A DNA stretch of 64,000 nucleotides from Actinernus sp. WN-2022 (lineage: Eukaryota; Cnidaria; Anthozoa; Actiniaria; Actinernidae). Positions 1 to 10,718 of the stretch are shown here, piece after piece. The notes under the pieces are model-generated. The model saw nothing but the letters and a program-made list of their open reading frames with translations. It ran no database searches and was not told the origin of the DNA. The stretch is taken from NCBI GenBank assembly GCA_030867875.1, contig JAOWCC010001634.1:137908365-137972364 (forward strand), in the 5' to 3' direction. The stretch's first letter is position 1. Each line of letters opens with the position of its first letter. The position numbers were made by a program, and so were the translations under genes.

Positions 1-115
1 CTCCTGCCAACCGTTAACCATCGGCACTGATTATGTCCTCGCATTTTATGGCTGATAATATAACGGTACCACTTCTCTAATTGGGATTTATTAGTGGTTG
101 CATAAAATTGGCCGG
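1..115 (-). repeat. Upstream block of a second F-box/ankyrin family member (partial)
   Basis: The block around 72-110 (TCTCTAATTGGGATTTAT followed by a TGGTT..AT stretch) is repeated at about 1093-1127, directly in front of the minus-strand F-box/ankyrin frame. The bases following it on the minus strand also resemble the start of that frame. I infer that a related gene begins here and runs off the left edge, so the F-box/ankyrin gene would belong to a tandem family. No coding frame can be shown inside the window. Confidence 0.4.
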
Positions 116-225
116 TTTTTTTTTCGTAGACATCGAATAATGTATAATAAATACAGTCACGCTCTATGGTGAGGTGCCTTATTTTTCGTAGACATCGAGT
201 AATAAACAATCGAAATATTCGTCCT

Positions 226-1091
226 CTACGGCGAAGCTGGAAGAAATACTCTATCGTAGGTATAACTTAGTACATAGAACATATCTACATCTATTGGGGT
301 TGGGATCTGGAAGTGTTCAATGAACCACTTAACGATATCGAGATGACCACTGATACAGGCATTTTCTAGAGCATCATAAACGGCTTCGTCCTCTATGGTG
401 AGTCAAAAGTACGTAACGAACCACTTAACGACATTAAGATGGCCTAATCTACTAGCACCACGCATCGCCTTGAATGGATTATCCTCTTTGGTGATCTGGA
501 GGTATGTAACGAACCACTTAACGACGTTAAGATGACCCTCTCCACTGGCTATTATTATAGCACAACGAACGTAGTCGTTGTTACGTAGGGTGAGCTGGAA
601 GTGGGTAACGATCCATTTAACGATATAGAGACGTCCATTGCTGCTGGCATGGACCATCAAAGCGTATACGTGGTCATGCTCTATGGTGGACTGGAAGTGC
701 TTAACGAGCCACTTAATGACATTAAGATTACCATTTTTGCAGGCATAGCGTAGCGCAAAACTATAGCCGTCGTCATATACAACTGTACGTCATTCTCGGA
801 AATACTGAATTTCCTAACCAAATTGTCTCGATCGTTATCGTTGCTAGTAGACCTCAAACCAAAAGTGAGTACTTGTCTACGGAATTCTTTGTCTATGTTT
901 TCATAGCATGCCATAGATGCGGCATCATTTAGCTGTTTCGAAGTCAAAGAAATAGCGGCAAATGATATAGGACCGGCATACTCTACGATCTTAGTCAAGA
1001 TTTCTATAGGAAGGTACAATATATTAGCCATAGTATACGGGATGTTTTTATATAGTAACTGTGATACAACCTCATAATATGATGATAACAT
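226..1091 (-). pseudogene. F-box plus ankyrin-repeat protein, giant-virus-like, broken
   Basis: Read on the minus strand, the frame opens at 1091. A second ATG near 1034 begins an F-box-like segment (LYLPIEILTKIVEYAG, then a region ending LTSKQLNDAAS). Ankyrin repeats of about 30 residues follow, with the recurring core GHLNVVKWFVTY or close variants at roughly 690-720, 600-630, 500-530, 410-440 and 310-340. F-box/ankyrin pairs act as substrate adaptors for SCF ubiquitin ligases and are typical of giant viruses and poxviruses. The frame shifts by one base near 770-780, between the F-box and the repeats, and a TGA at 403-405 lies where the other repeats have a Gln. After that TGA the same frame stays open to TAG at 226. 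I read it as a decayed copy, perhaps endogenised from a large DNA virus. A host ankyrin gene remains possible. Confidence 0.6.
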
Positions 1092-1127
1092 GTCTCTAAT
1101 TGGGATTTATTATTGGTTACATTAAAT

Positions 1128-1360
1128 GTAGTTGGGGGTGGTTCTTACTGGGGGAATAAGAGGGGCTTATATAAGGCACATTTTTTCCGATGATTTTCGA
1201 CTATCAAAAGCGGTTTAAAGCAGTTGAAAGCGGTTAAAAGCAGACGGTGTAGTGGTTCTTACTTGGGGGGATAAAAGGGGCTTATATAAGGAACACATTT
1301 TCAACGATTTTTTCGTGTAGGGATATACGATGGGAGAAAAAAGGCTTAAATAAGGATGTG
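1128..1360. promoter_or_regulatory. Repeated TATA-like blocks
   Basis: A block of roughly 110 bp (GTGGTTCTTACT, G-run, AGGGGCTTATATAAGG, then a T-rich stretch) occurs twice, with a shortened third version. The palindromic core CTTATATAAG lies at 1166-1175 and 1281-1290, and CTTAAATAAG at 1345-1354. Each core is a good TATA box readable in either direction. The blocks lie just upstream of the minus-strand F-box/ankyrin frame. Promoter function is inference. Confidence 0.4.
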
Positions 1361-1390
1361 AATTAGAACCGCCATCATATATACTACTCC

Positions 1391-1717
1391 AGGTGATGCC
1401 TAATGACGGTGGTTGATGTCTAATGACGCCAGATGATGTCTAATGACGCCGGGTGATGTCTAATGACGCCGGGTGATGCCTAATGACGCCGGGTGATGTC
1501 TAATGACGGTGGTTGATGTCTCATGACGCCGGGTGATGTCTAATGATGGTGGTTGATGTCTAATGACGCCGGGTGATGTCTAATGACGGTGGTTGATGTC
1601 TAATGACGGTGGTTGATGTCTAATGACGCGGGTTGATGTCTAATGACGCCGGGTGATGTCTAATGACGGTGGTTGATGCCTGATGACGGTGGATGACGTC
1701 TAATGGTGGTGGATGAC
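1391..1717. repeat. 20-bp minisatellite
   Basis: About sixteen consecutive 20-bp units of the form TAATGACGCCGGGTGATGTC. Two main versions, GCCGGG and GGTGGT in the middle, are interleaved irregularly. There are no unique spacers, so it is not a CRISPR array. Confidence 0.9.
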
Positions 1718-1962
1718 TGTTCAGTTACGTTATATTACCGAATACATAAGGTGCGTTATTCCTATTGGTGTATATAGGACATGTTGCATTGAGAAGGACT
1801 GTATTCAAGTTTCAGTTAAGTAATAATAATAATATAATAATAATCTTTAATCCATTAAACACCAACTTTGGCACATTAGGATACAAATTCATATACATCA
1901 ATATATTTAAATATATATATATATGAAGGTACGATCTGAATATTAAATTCAAATATAGTAAA

Positions 1963-4900
1963 TCAAGTATTATTACAATTATTAAATAAATCCAATACCT
2001 CCTTACAATATCTTAAAACCAGTTTCACAATAGAATCGTCATGCATACTAAAAATATATAAAAATAGCTCTTTTGGATCAAGCATAGCAAACGAACTGTT
2101 GATATTGTATAAATCGTTCATAAATAAACTTCTAACTTGTTCAATTTTCCCATGAACGCACGACATTAAAATATGATATTCATCACCAATTTCATTCGAA
2201 TTGCATAGTGTGCACTTACGATCATCGTATTGTATATTGCTGTAGCGACCAGACTCAACAGGAAGTCGATGTGCTGACAGTCGTAACCTGGTTACAGCTT
2301 GACGACACTTAACATTTGCATCGGTAAGGTATCTCTCAAAACCGAAATTGATCTTAACTTTACTGAGAGTACGCAATTTACCACCTGATCGACTTTGTTG
2401 AGTGTGTTCCCTCCAGTAAAGAGAAAATAGATTATATAATTTTGTTTTTAAGTATCTGCCTAAATTAGGTAATTGTTTATTCGAAACGTTGAACTCATGT
2501 AACGATTTTAACTCACACATACGTAACAAGTAATTGGTAAAAACGACTGACTGTTGATCCGGCCGTTAGAACAGATACAAACTCTCGCAGCTAAACCGAC
2601 GAGAGTGTTTTGATAAGACGCATCCTTAATACGAAACCAAAACTTCGCCACCAGGGTAGAAACTTGTACAATCAAGGGTACTCTTCCTAATTCACCATAC
2701 ACCGCCAAGTTGGTAGTTTTGGAATGAACTCCCAAAATACGTTTTAAAAACTTCAACTGAAGTTTTTCCATATCATTTATCACCTTGAATATTTTTGATT
2801 TAAACACGCCGAAAGAGGGTATTCTCCCCAGCAAATTCACACCCCAAATCTCGCAGCCGTACAACAAAACCGGGGAAACGAGAGAAGAGAACAATTTTAG
2901 TAACACTTTAACTGGAACATTCTCCACATTTGAAAGATTTCTCATCATACCATGGTAAGCGCGTAAAGCCTTATTGTATAGAGATTTCATAGCAATCTTA
3001 AAATTCCCCGAAAAGTGAAAGGTTAAGCCCAAGTACATATACTCGTCTACACATTCCAGTTGGTCATCACCAAAAAACCACTTAGATGTTGCATATAATC
3101 GTCTTTGAGACTGCGTTCCGAAAATCAATACTTTAGATTTTTTCAAATTTACTTTTAGTTTCCATTTTCTAGAATAGGCCTTTAGCTTTCGAAGACAATT
3201 TTGTAACCCAGATTCTGATTCCGACAACAATACTAAATCATCGGCATAAAGAAGGCAGTTTAGTCTAGAATCACCTAGCCTCACCGGATCACACGAAGAA
3301 GAGAATATACTAGGTATATCATTAATAAAAATATTGAATAATGTCGGACTAAGATTGCACCCTTGTTTTACACCAACAAATGACTGAAAATAAGGAGTAA
3401 TACCATGTTCAAGCTTTACCGCTGACTTAACCGAAGAGTACATACTTAAAAGAATACCAACAAATTTTCTACTGCATCCATATCTAATCAATTTAAAAAA
3501 CAGCCCTTCCCTCCAAACACTATCATAAGCTTTCCTGAAATCAACAAAACAAGCAAACAACGGATTACGTTTCGACTTATAGTAATCGATCAGCGTTTTT
3601 AGTACTAACAAATGATCAGACGTTCGAAAACCATGTCTAAAACCAATCTGGTACTTATTTAAAATGTGGTTTTCGTTTAAGAAAGAGTTCAAACGTGAAT
3701 TGAGAATCAAAGTGAAAAATTTTCCTAAACAACTACCAATGCAAATGCCTCGGTAATTACCGGGATCCGCTTTGTCTCCTGACTTATGGAGCGGCACGAT
3801 AAGGCCTTCCGACCAAACACGCGGGAACACTCCACAGGATAACACGATATTAAAAAGTTTCACAAAATATGGACCCAAAACGCCAATTGAAATCTTAATT
3901 ATTTCGTTTGTCAACGAGTCACCAGCACTAGCCTTCTTGTTTTTAAGTTTTTTTGACAATTCACAAATTTCCTCCAAAGTCACAGGCTCATCAAGAATTT
4001 CATCACTCTTGACGGCCCAAAAATTATAATCTTTCACAATACGAGCTTCGCTACTGGTATTTTCAGAAGAAAAATTTACTTTGTTGAGATTGCAGAAATA
4101 ATTAAACCATTCTACAGGAGAAACATTACTTGTACCTCCAGCAGTATTATTCGATTTAATTGAACTGATTTACCAGATTCCAAAACTCTTTAGGATTAGA
4201 ATCTGCTGCGTCTTTAATTTTATCCAAAAGATCGCTATGAAACTTTCTCTTTAACTTCTTTGTCAGTTTTTTATACTCTTTTTTTTCGTAGCAAAAAAAT
4301 TGTGTCTTAAGAAGGGGTCATTAGGATATTTCGAAAGCAACTTGGCTACATTCCGCAATTCTTTTTTAAGGTCATGACAACTCTTGTCAAACCATCTTTG
4401 CTTTTGCACTGTTCTCGTTTTAAAATTACCAGCTCTCTTCCTCCTAAATGGAATTACTTTTTTGGCCGCGTTTAGAATCACTCCCGTAAAATTACCAATT
4501 GTAGAATCAACGTCAACATCGACACTACTAACACTCAAAGACGAAAACACACCTTCCATATCATTAAGAACATTCTCAGAACTAATAGCATCGTGTAATG
4601 CTTCTTTAAGGTTCTCATTCCACCGGAAAGCCATAGGATGGGGTGTTAATTCTAATTGACTAACAGATCCCTCTGGAATTTTAGTTTTCATAGCAAATGA
4701 TAAGAAAGAGTGATGAGAAAATTCCGTAACTGTCGAAACTGAAAAATGAGTAATTAACGAAAAAAGATAATGAGAGACAATAGCATAATCTACTACACTG
4801 GCACCGTTGTAAGTGAAGCAAGTGAATTGACCAAGGAAATCCCCTTTAGATCTTCCATTTAAAGCTATTAAGTCATTTCCACAACATAGCTCGGCTAATG

Positions 4901-5472
4901 ATCTCGAATTCCGTCTATCAATCGGGAAAGGAATATTATTAAAAATATCAAAACTCTCAGTAAAATCATCCAAATCACCCATCCTAGCATTGAAGTCGCC
5001 ACACAACATCACCTCGCCTAAACGAGAAAATTTGTAGATACTAGTCTGAAGAGTTTCAAAGTAATCCACGTCTATTCTCCGCTCTCTAGTGGAGTTTTGT
5101 GGCGGGATATACGCGGTACAGACAAATATATCCCGTGCGACGTTGAAAAAAAACCCTATCTAACTTGTACCAAATAAAATCTTCACAACTATCATTGTCC
5201 AGAAATTTTACACCTTTACGAAGTGAAGACTTTACTAGTATAGACACACCACCGGAATTTCTACGAGCATTCTTCGGCATTTTTCTGCACTTAGAAAAGG
5301 AACAAAACCCGTCAATATTAATATCACTACTATCAGGTTGTAACCACGTTTCAACGAGGGAAATTAAATCAAATTGTTCAATTGTTGAAAGAAAGTCCGA
5401 ATCATTGAGTTTTCCCGATAAACCTTCAACATTCCAGGAACAAAACCTCAAAAAGTTACGACTACCCGGCAT
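1963..5472 (-). pseudogene. LINE 1 ORF2: APE endonuclease and reverse transcriptase, frameshifted
   Basis: This frame would nick target DNA and copy the element RNA into it. The endonuclease part (5472 down to about 4263) shows FCSWNVEGL, LCGDFNARMGDL and a YAIVSHYLF..SHHSFL segment. The reverse transcriptase part (4037-2508) shows FVDFRKAYDSVW, GVKQGCNLSP and the catalytic LLYADDLVLLS. The C-terminal part (2529-1963) carries a CTLC..H..C zinc-like motif typical of this LINE group. The frame is broken near 5100-5150, near 4265, in the 4040-4170 stretch and near 2510-2530, so it cannot be translated as one protein. All domains are present in the right order. Confidence 0.85.
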
Positions 5473-5627
5473 TTGACGAGAACATAATGCCCTATACAGT
5501 CTAAAAAAAAATAAAAAAATGTATATATATAAATATATATAAAAGATATAACAAAAAGCAGTTCAGCAAGAAATAAGTAAAATAACTAGCAAAAGAAAAT
5601 AATTAACCACGGAGATTGCCCATAGCA

Positions 5628-5938
5628 CTAAACAGCCACTCGGGCTTGCTGCGGGGGTAGACCAAACTGGGGGCTACAAAAAGCTAACCCTGGTGGCACT
5701 GGGGGATAAAATACCTGCTGTTGTGGCGCAACTAGCTGCTTTACCATATTAGCTAAATTTACTATCTGATGATGAACCTCGGACATTGCCGGGCCGCCAT
5801 ACTGAACGCTAGATTGCTCTGGCCTATCGGTGACAGTTGGATGTCGAGCCAATGCCTCACGAGGATGAGCAGGCTGTAAGCGATTACTTGTATTATTAAA
5901 AGAATTATCAAATGACGGTGATGAGGTGATGTTGATCA
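5628..5938 (-). pseudogene. LINE 1 ORF1-like C-terminal fragment
   Basis: An open minus-strand frame of about 100 codons, rich in Pro, Gln, Ser and Asn, begins after an in-frame TGA near 5941 and ends at TAA/TAG at 5628. It lies about 150 bp upstream of the endonuclease frame in the same orientation, where ORF1 of a LINE is expected. No RNA-recognition or zinc-knuckle motif is visible, so the assignment rests on position. The true start is lost. Confidence 0.4.
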
Positions 5939-5940
5939 GA

Positions 5941-6640
5941 CTACACGTGACGATTTCGTAGTATATATTTTCACTTTGTTGAGTAAACGGTGAAGAAAAA
6001 GCAATGTAATCTTTCTGGAAAGGTACATTAAAAACGTTCCTGTTTAATTAATTCGGTGTGGTTCCAATATTTAATACATCTCAGATCACTTAATAGTACC
6101 AGCAGGCAGCACAGATAATTGAAGCTCAATTAATAACGAACGCAATATCCTCAACACCTTTTCCGCTAAAGTAATGGGAAACAATCTACAACTCTCGGGG
6201 ATGGTAACAGGAGTTAAAAACGTACATTTCAAATGACTTCATGACTTTTAATATAGGTCATTACACGGTTTTGTTATCCCCAGGTGTGGATATATTATCA
6301 AATTTGAACTATATTTTCCAGTCCCAAGGCCAAGGGTTGGGGAATTTGACCAAAAAATTGCAACAAAAATCAAATGCCGCACCTTTGCCCGTACCCCCCC
6401 CCCCCCTCTAAACATTGATAGGTGCATTTTATCTCCATATGCCAATCAATATTTAGGTTTTCCTAAGACTAGAGGAGAAAACACGAAAATTGGGGTGCAA
6501 TTCAAGTATTAGCTAGGGGCCGGAAGTGAATAGTGTTTGACTGCCTATGAATACATTGCGTCTCCCTGTCCCCAAAACGAACCCTAACCATCACAAAACG
6601 AGTTCTCAAGTATTTAGAGCTACATTGTAGGGTTCACAAG
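5941..6640. other. No gene seen
   Basis: AT-rich sequence with a 13-base C run at about 6394-6406. Short open frames here show no recognisable protein features. Confidence 0.6.
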
Positions 6641-6846
6641 TAAACGGTGAAATAGTACTAAATATTTGTGTTATTACAACCCGACACGTGACTTCCGGCC
6701 CCGAGTATTTGAATCAAGCCCAGACGGGTGCTAAGCCAGGTGGTTTTAGTTTCGGAGGCGCTGCGAACCCGACCACGACAGGGTTATCTGGGTTTCAGGG
6801 TTTCGGACAAACTATACAGCCACAGGAACTCCACAGCCACAGACAG
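6640..6846 (+). CDS. FG-nucleoporin exon A (5' exon, start unresolved)
   Basis: From about 6691 to 6846 the plus strand encodes a Gly/Phe/Thr-rich segment with GGFSFGGAANP and GFQGFGQT, the FG motifs of nuclear-pore barrier proteins. A plausible donor follows the exon (CAGACAG|GTACAA at 6846/6847). No ATG lies in the frame; it stays open upstream of 6688, so either a 3' acceptor was missed or the start codon is lost. It ends in phase 0, whereas exon A' begins in phase 1, so it cannot join A' directly without another exon. The gene is closest in style to Nup58 or Nup62, but the coiled coil that would identify it is not in the window. Confidence 0.55.
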
Positions 6847-7264
6847 GTACAACGATTTATAGGGCTAAATATATGCAGCCATGTGCACTCTGTCTTTAAC
6901 TGTGTTCTCCCTAAAGAGGGGGACCAAGCTAAGTGTAGTTTACGACTCCAATCGAAAATTTCCTAGTAAGAATCACTCTGAAATCAACCACACATATAAG
7001 ATTTTAGAACGAAAAGAATGCTACATGATATTTATTGTTTAATACAATTTATTCTATAAACTACAGTGTTTTACAAGGATTTCCAGCACTGAAAAATATA
7101 TATCTCATCTGAACACAATCATGTAAAAATATGATAATTTTACATTCACTTGTGTGTATCGCCTTTCAGCCAATCAGCAATTTCCACGTCACGTACTTAC
7201 ACTGTACCCTTGGTCCAAGTATTGTTTATAGAATAAATATAATACATGGACACAAGGAGATATT

Positions 7265-7345
7265 GAATTTATCTTCTTGTGTTCAACTCAATATCTCACT
7301 CATTCACTGTGCTCACTTGTGAGATATCGAGTTGAAGATAAATTC
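7265..7345. repeat. Long imperfect hairpin conserved in every FG repeat unit
   Basis: The arms GAATTTATCTTC...CAACTCAATATCTCAC (7265-7299) and GTGAGATATCGAGTTGAAGATAAATTC (7319-7345) pair across a loop of about 19 bases. The same hairpin recurs near 14849, 48474, 52672, 56873 and 61089, always in the intron between exon C and exon A' or its equivalent. It is probably the remnant of a small foldback element that predates the duplications. Confidence 0.6.
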
Positions 7346-7804
7346 CATAGCTCTGCATGCCCATGCCATGTATTTAATATTCTCGGATCAATTGCAGAAC
7401 ACAATGCCACTTAGGCTAATTAATAATTCATTTTCTCAAATTTTCATACAAACCTTCTAAAATCCTACATTGTAACCCCCAAATTAGAAAAAAAACCTAA
7501 CCATTTTGAACCCCAAATCAGAACAAATCTAAATACCCCTGAACTTATAATGGAGAATTTAGCAAAGTTTTCAAGTGATATTTTTAAGTGCCACTGCAGT
7601 GGCATTGTATTCTGCAGTTTTAGACGTCCACAATCAATGACAATCTATGATTGGAAATCCAGTCGATACAATTAGTTAATTGATATTGATTGGTATTGAC
7701 CAATCTATAATCATAAATATTATACAATGGTAGATGGACAAGCACCATACATACATTCCATTTGGAATCCAGGAACAGATACTGTACAATATAGCCTGGT
7801 CCCC

Positions 7805-8265
7805 CAGTGCTTGACCTTAACTTTTTTAATCACTGGTCCAGCTGGGACTATAGTAGAGCTGAAAATTTACTAGTCCAGAGAAAATTCCTGGTAGTACCAT
7901 CTCCGGCATGCCAATGTTCATGATACACGCACGAGTGAACAAGTCAAAACAAAGATGGCGATGATAGCTGCCAGCTTACCACTTTACATCACATTCTTTA
8001 CACTTACTAGTGCTATGCGGCAAACATGATTTCATATCATAACTACATATACATCAGTCTTCTCTGCCTTTTCGGAACATTTGCAAAGAAATGCATTCAA
8101 ACAACAACCACAGGACAACATGTTTTTGTTTTATCTTTTATTAAACAATACAAATTATAGAATAGTTACTTAGTCCTGTGACTATAGTGGCTCTATTTTT
8201 TTACTAGTCCAGAAGCATTTCTTACTAGTCCAGGACTAGTGGACTACCGCTAAGGTCGAGCACTG
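7805..8265. mobile_element. 461-bp non-autonomous DNA transposon with 15-bp TIRs
   Basis: The ends are CAGTGCTTGACCTTA and TAAGGTCGAGCACTG, inverted with one mismatch. TCCCC flanks the element on both sides (7800-7804 and 8266-8270). The paralogous site near 15585 has one uninterrupted copy of the target (GGTCCCCTTGC), which confirms the insertion. The CAGTG terminus is hAT-like, but the target duplication is 5 bp rather than the usual 8. The interior has several ACTAGTCCAG motifs and no coding capacity. Confidence 0.85.
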
Positions 8266-8389
8266 TCCCCTTGCAACTAGAATTCCAGGCCCAGAACCCC
8301 CCACATCTGGAATTCCAAAATGCTGCCCATATATGGAAGGGATACAGATATTTTCTGTATTAACTACCCAATGTCAGAAGCTAATTATT

Positions 8390-9757
8390 AAACAAATATT
8401 TTTTATTAACTCAAGAGAGTTAAGGTGTACGTACTAATAAACACCACACAAAACGAAAAAAACAAACTATAAGCACTGGTCATTGCTTTCCCTGCAAGAG
8501 CCATTTTAAATTGATGTAAGTTATTCTTGTTGTTAAACCTTCTTCGTGAAAAGATATTTAAAGTGTCTATCAATTGAAAATTATTTAAAATTACATAACT
8601 TTACACAAAAATTGATGTAAAATAAAATTTAAAGGGGAAAAACAATTTTTCCTGACCCAAAATAACCACCTTTAAATTGTGCCGCCGACAGATTCTAAGG
8701 GGACTGGAACACAATTGTGATGTCAATACCTTTGCAGTTGCTTTTGTTTAGAGTTTGAAAACGAAAGCGTGTGCAAAGGTATTGACATCACAGGCCTAAT
8801 TTACATGCTTCTGACCAAGCGAAATTTGTCGCATGAATTTTGCATGTTCGACTGAGCTTTTGGAGGGTAGGATATTCAGTTCTAACAACAGAAGCCAATA
8901 ACTTAAACCAATTGTTTCATAAAATTAAGTGAAAACAATGTTCATTTCATAGACACTTTAAGACGGTTTATAGTTGCTTTTCTGGAGCAACTAAATGTCA
9001 CCACACATGGGATCTCCATTCCACCACAAAGCTTATTGCAGTGTACGTTGTCGTCGGCCTGTTACTTCGATGGTTATACATGTACATAGTTCCTCCAGGA
9101 ACAAGAAAATACCACGCTATCCTCGAGTATTTGTGTGGTAAATGGCCCACTGTGTCGTCACTGTTCAAAACTTTCACAGCAAATTAGTCAAACTGATCTC
9201 AAAAGTTTATTTTGAAGCTTTCTTTAGGATATATTATAATAAAGAATATTGTTGGAGAACACAAATAAACCAAAATAAATGTACAAGGAGAATTTATACA
9301 TACAACTGCAGTGTCAAATTCACAGACCATAACATGTCCGTAATGCTTCCTGTAATGTCCGTAACGCTATACTTTTGCAATAGCAACACAATCAAATAAA
9401 CCTTTTGGAAATTTATCACTGTAGAACAAAACTTTGACCACTAGCCCATTCACAAAACAAATCTTGTTCTCTTAATTAAGACTTCTCAAAATTCACAGGA
9501 ATCTGGCTTTTAAAGATGTGAACAAAAAGTCTGGTTGTTTTATATAGTTGTAATGTCCGTAACGCATCTTTAAGTCAATGGCACAGACACCTTAATATCT
9601 GCACACTTTTTTCTTTCCTGCCAATTAAGGGAGGGAACTCCAAGGTATAATGTATTAAAAACAAAAAACAGCAAAACCATGCATCTCCTGGGCAGTGCAG
9701 CAATTATAAGTAGAAAAATTATGTCTGAGTGTAATGTCCATAACGGTAGAATGGGCC
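8390..9757. repeat. Truncated copy of the GTTACGGACATTAC transposon, replacing exon A'
   Basis: This stretch matches 19025-20376, the right-hand two-thirds of the element at 18300-20376. It ends with the same terminal sequence (GTAGAATGGGCC, 9746-9757). In the paralogous unit the corresponding place (15700-16308) holds exon A' and its flanks; here the sequence passes from the left intron flank directly into the element and then into AGAACACAAACC, which normally follows exon A'. The oldest FG unit therefore has no A' exon. Confidence 0.75.
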
Positions 9758-9979
9758 AGAACACAAACCACCTATGTACATGTACATTGTGCATGTTTGT
9801 AGACATATTCCCTTAGTACATGTACATTCAGTCAGGATATATACTACATGTAGATTTAGGGTAAGGGATGACATGAAATAGCCTTTGAAATATTCCTGAC
9901 CAAAGAAATATGAATCAACATGCATTAGCTTATTGGCTTCTTCTAAAACAGTTATTATATAAATTCGCACTCAGTTTCT

Positions 9980-10190
9980 AAGATGGGAAAGACGAAGGGC
10001 TAACACTCTAAACGTCAGCTGCTATTTACTTAATCCTACAGTGGTTAACATACGTGTACATGTACAGTACATGTACCTTAATATTGATCCACTTTTAGTT
10101 GATTAATTATAAGTACTAGTGTTTATCAAGTCCCCTTTGATGCAAACTAACACTCATTTTTACATGAACTAGTACAGTCGTATTACATCC
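9980..10190 (+). repeat. Penelope-like-element 3' fragment
   Basis: Contains GACGAAGGGCTAACACTC, AACGTCAGCTGC and GTGGTTAACATAC, then a TTTAGTTGATTAATTA stretch. This order is typical of tails of Penelope-like retroelements in invertebrates, where the GACGAAGGG..GAAACGTC segment corresponds to a small hammerhead-ribozyme-like motif. Here GAAAC reads TAAAC, so a ribozyme core would be damaged. Related copies lie near 16547, 17993, 33939, 49975, 54177, 58398 and 62608. Confidence 0.45.
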
Positions 10191-10299
10191 ATTCTATATA
10201 TATCCAATAGTTGACTAGATAATTTATCTTGGAATACTGGAACTAAGATATTTTACAAAATAAATTAAAAAATATATTTTATTTGTTATTTAGTATTAT

Positions 10300-10562
10300 A
10301 TATATACAGCTCAGGTGGGGGCCTGCTGTTACTCCCCACTACATTAATTGTTTCGGACACACTACACTCGACTCACAGTTGGTTTTACAAAGGGAGGATA
10401 AACCAGAGAACTGGCCTGGAGAAAAACCCTCAAATGCAGATAAGGAATCAACAAGAAGCCTAACTCACATACATGTGTCGTGCCCAAGCTGGAAAATCGA
10501 ACCTGGGACCGCAGCGGTGAGAGGCGAGTGTTTTACCACTGCACCAACCTGCATCCCCAGTA
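10300..10562 (-). mobile_element. tRNA-derived SINE, family A
   Basis: On the minus strand the right end is a tRNA-like head with an A-box-like TTGGTGCAGTGG and a B-box-like GGTTCGATTTTCC. The body follows, with TTTTTCTCCAGG and a CTGGTTT..CCTCCCTTTG stretch, and ends near the TATAGTATT tail. RNA polymerase III boxes in this arrangement identify a SINE, not a tRNA gene: there is no cloverleaf closing stem. Other copies: about 16845-17082, 20385-20561 (cut short), 46194-46280 (head only), 50245-50505, 54446-54706, 58657-58917 and 62881-63141. Confidence 0.8.
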
Positions 10563-10718
10563 GCTAGTGTAGTCTATAATGTCGATTTGTGCAGGCTCTT
10601 CTTTCTTCCCCTCCCTTGCCCCTCCCTTCATTTTTGTCCTCACCCCATTTTGACCGTGTGCCACAGGTGACCCAAGCCGAAAAGATACGACCAAAACAAA
10701 TTACAGAAGAGCCGGCCC

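Larger units (their letters stand above)
1815..5940 (-). mobile_element. APE-type non-LTR retrotransposon (LINE 1), near full length, decayed
   Basis: The element is transcribed leftward. From right to left it has an ORF1-like Pro/Gln-rich segment (5628-5938), an endonuclease-reverse transcriptase frame (about 1963-5472), an AT-rich 3' UTR and a TTA-type microsatellite tail at about 1818-1845. It appears to have inserted between the TATA-bearing plus-strand sequence ending near 1810 and the sequence resuming near 5940. Features are those of the I/Jockey/Nimb group of LINEs, but I cannot assign a clade by eye. Confidence 0.8.

Noticed and set aside
1391..1717. Possible CRISPR array
   Set aside because: Units are directly adjacent 20-mers with no unique spacers, in eukaryotic DNA.
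10490..10562. tRNA-like sequence with A and B boxes
   Set aside because: It recurs with a fixed body in every unit and lacks an acceptor stem, so it is a SINE head, not a tRNA gene. The same applies to the 13095-13175 sequence.
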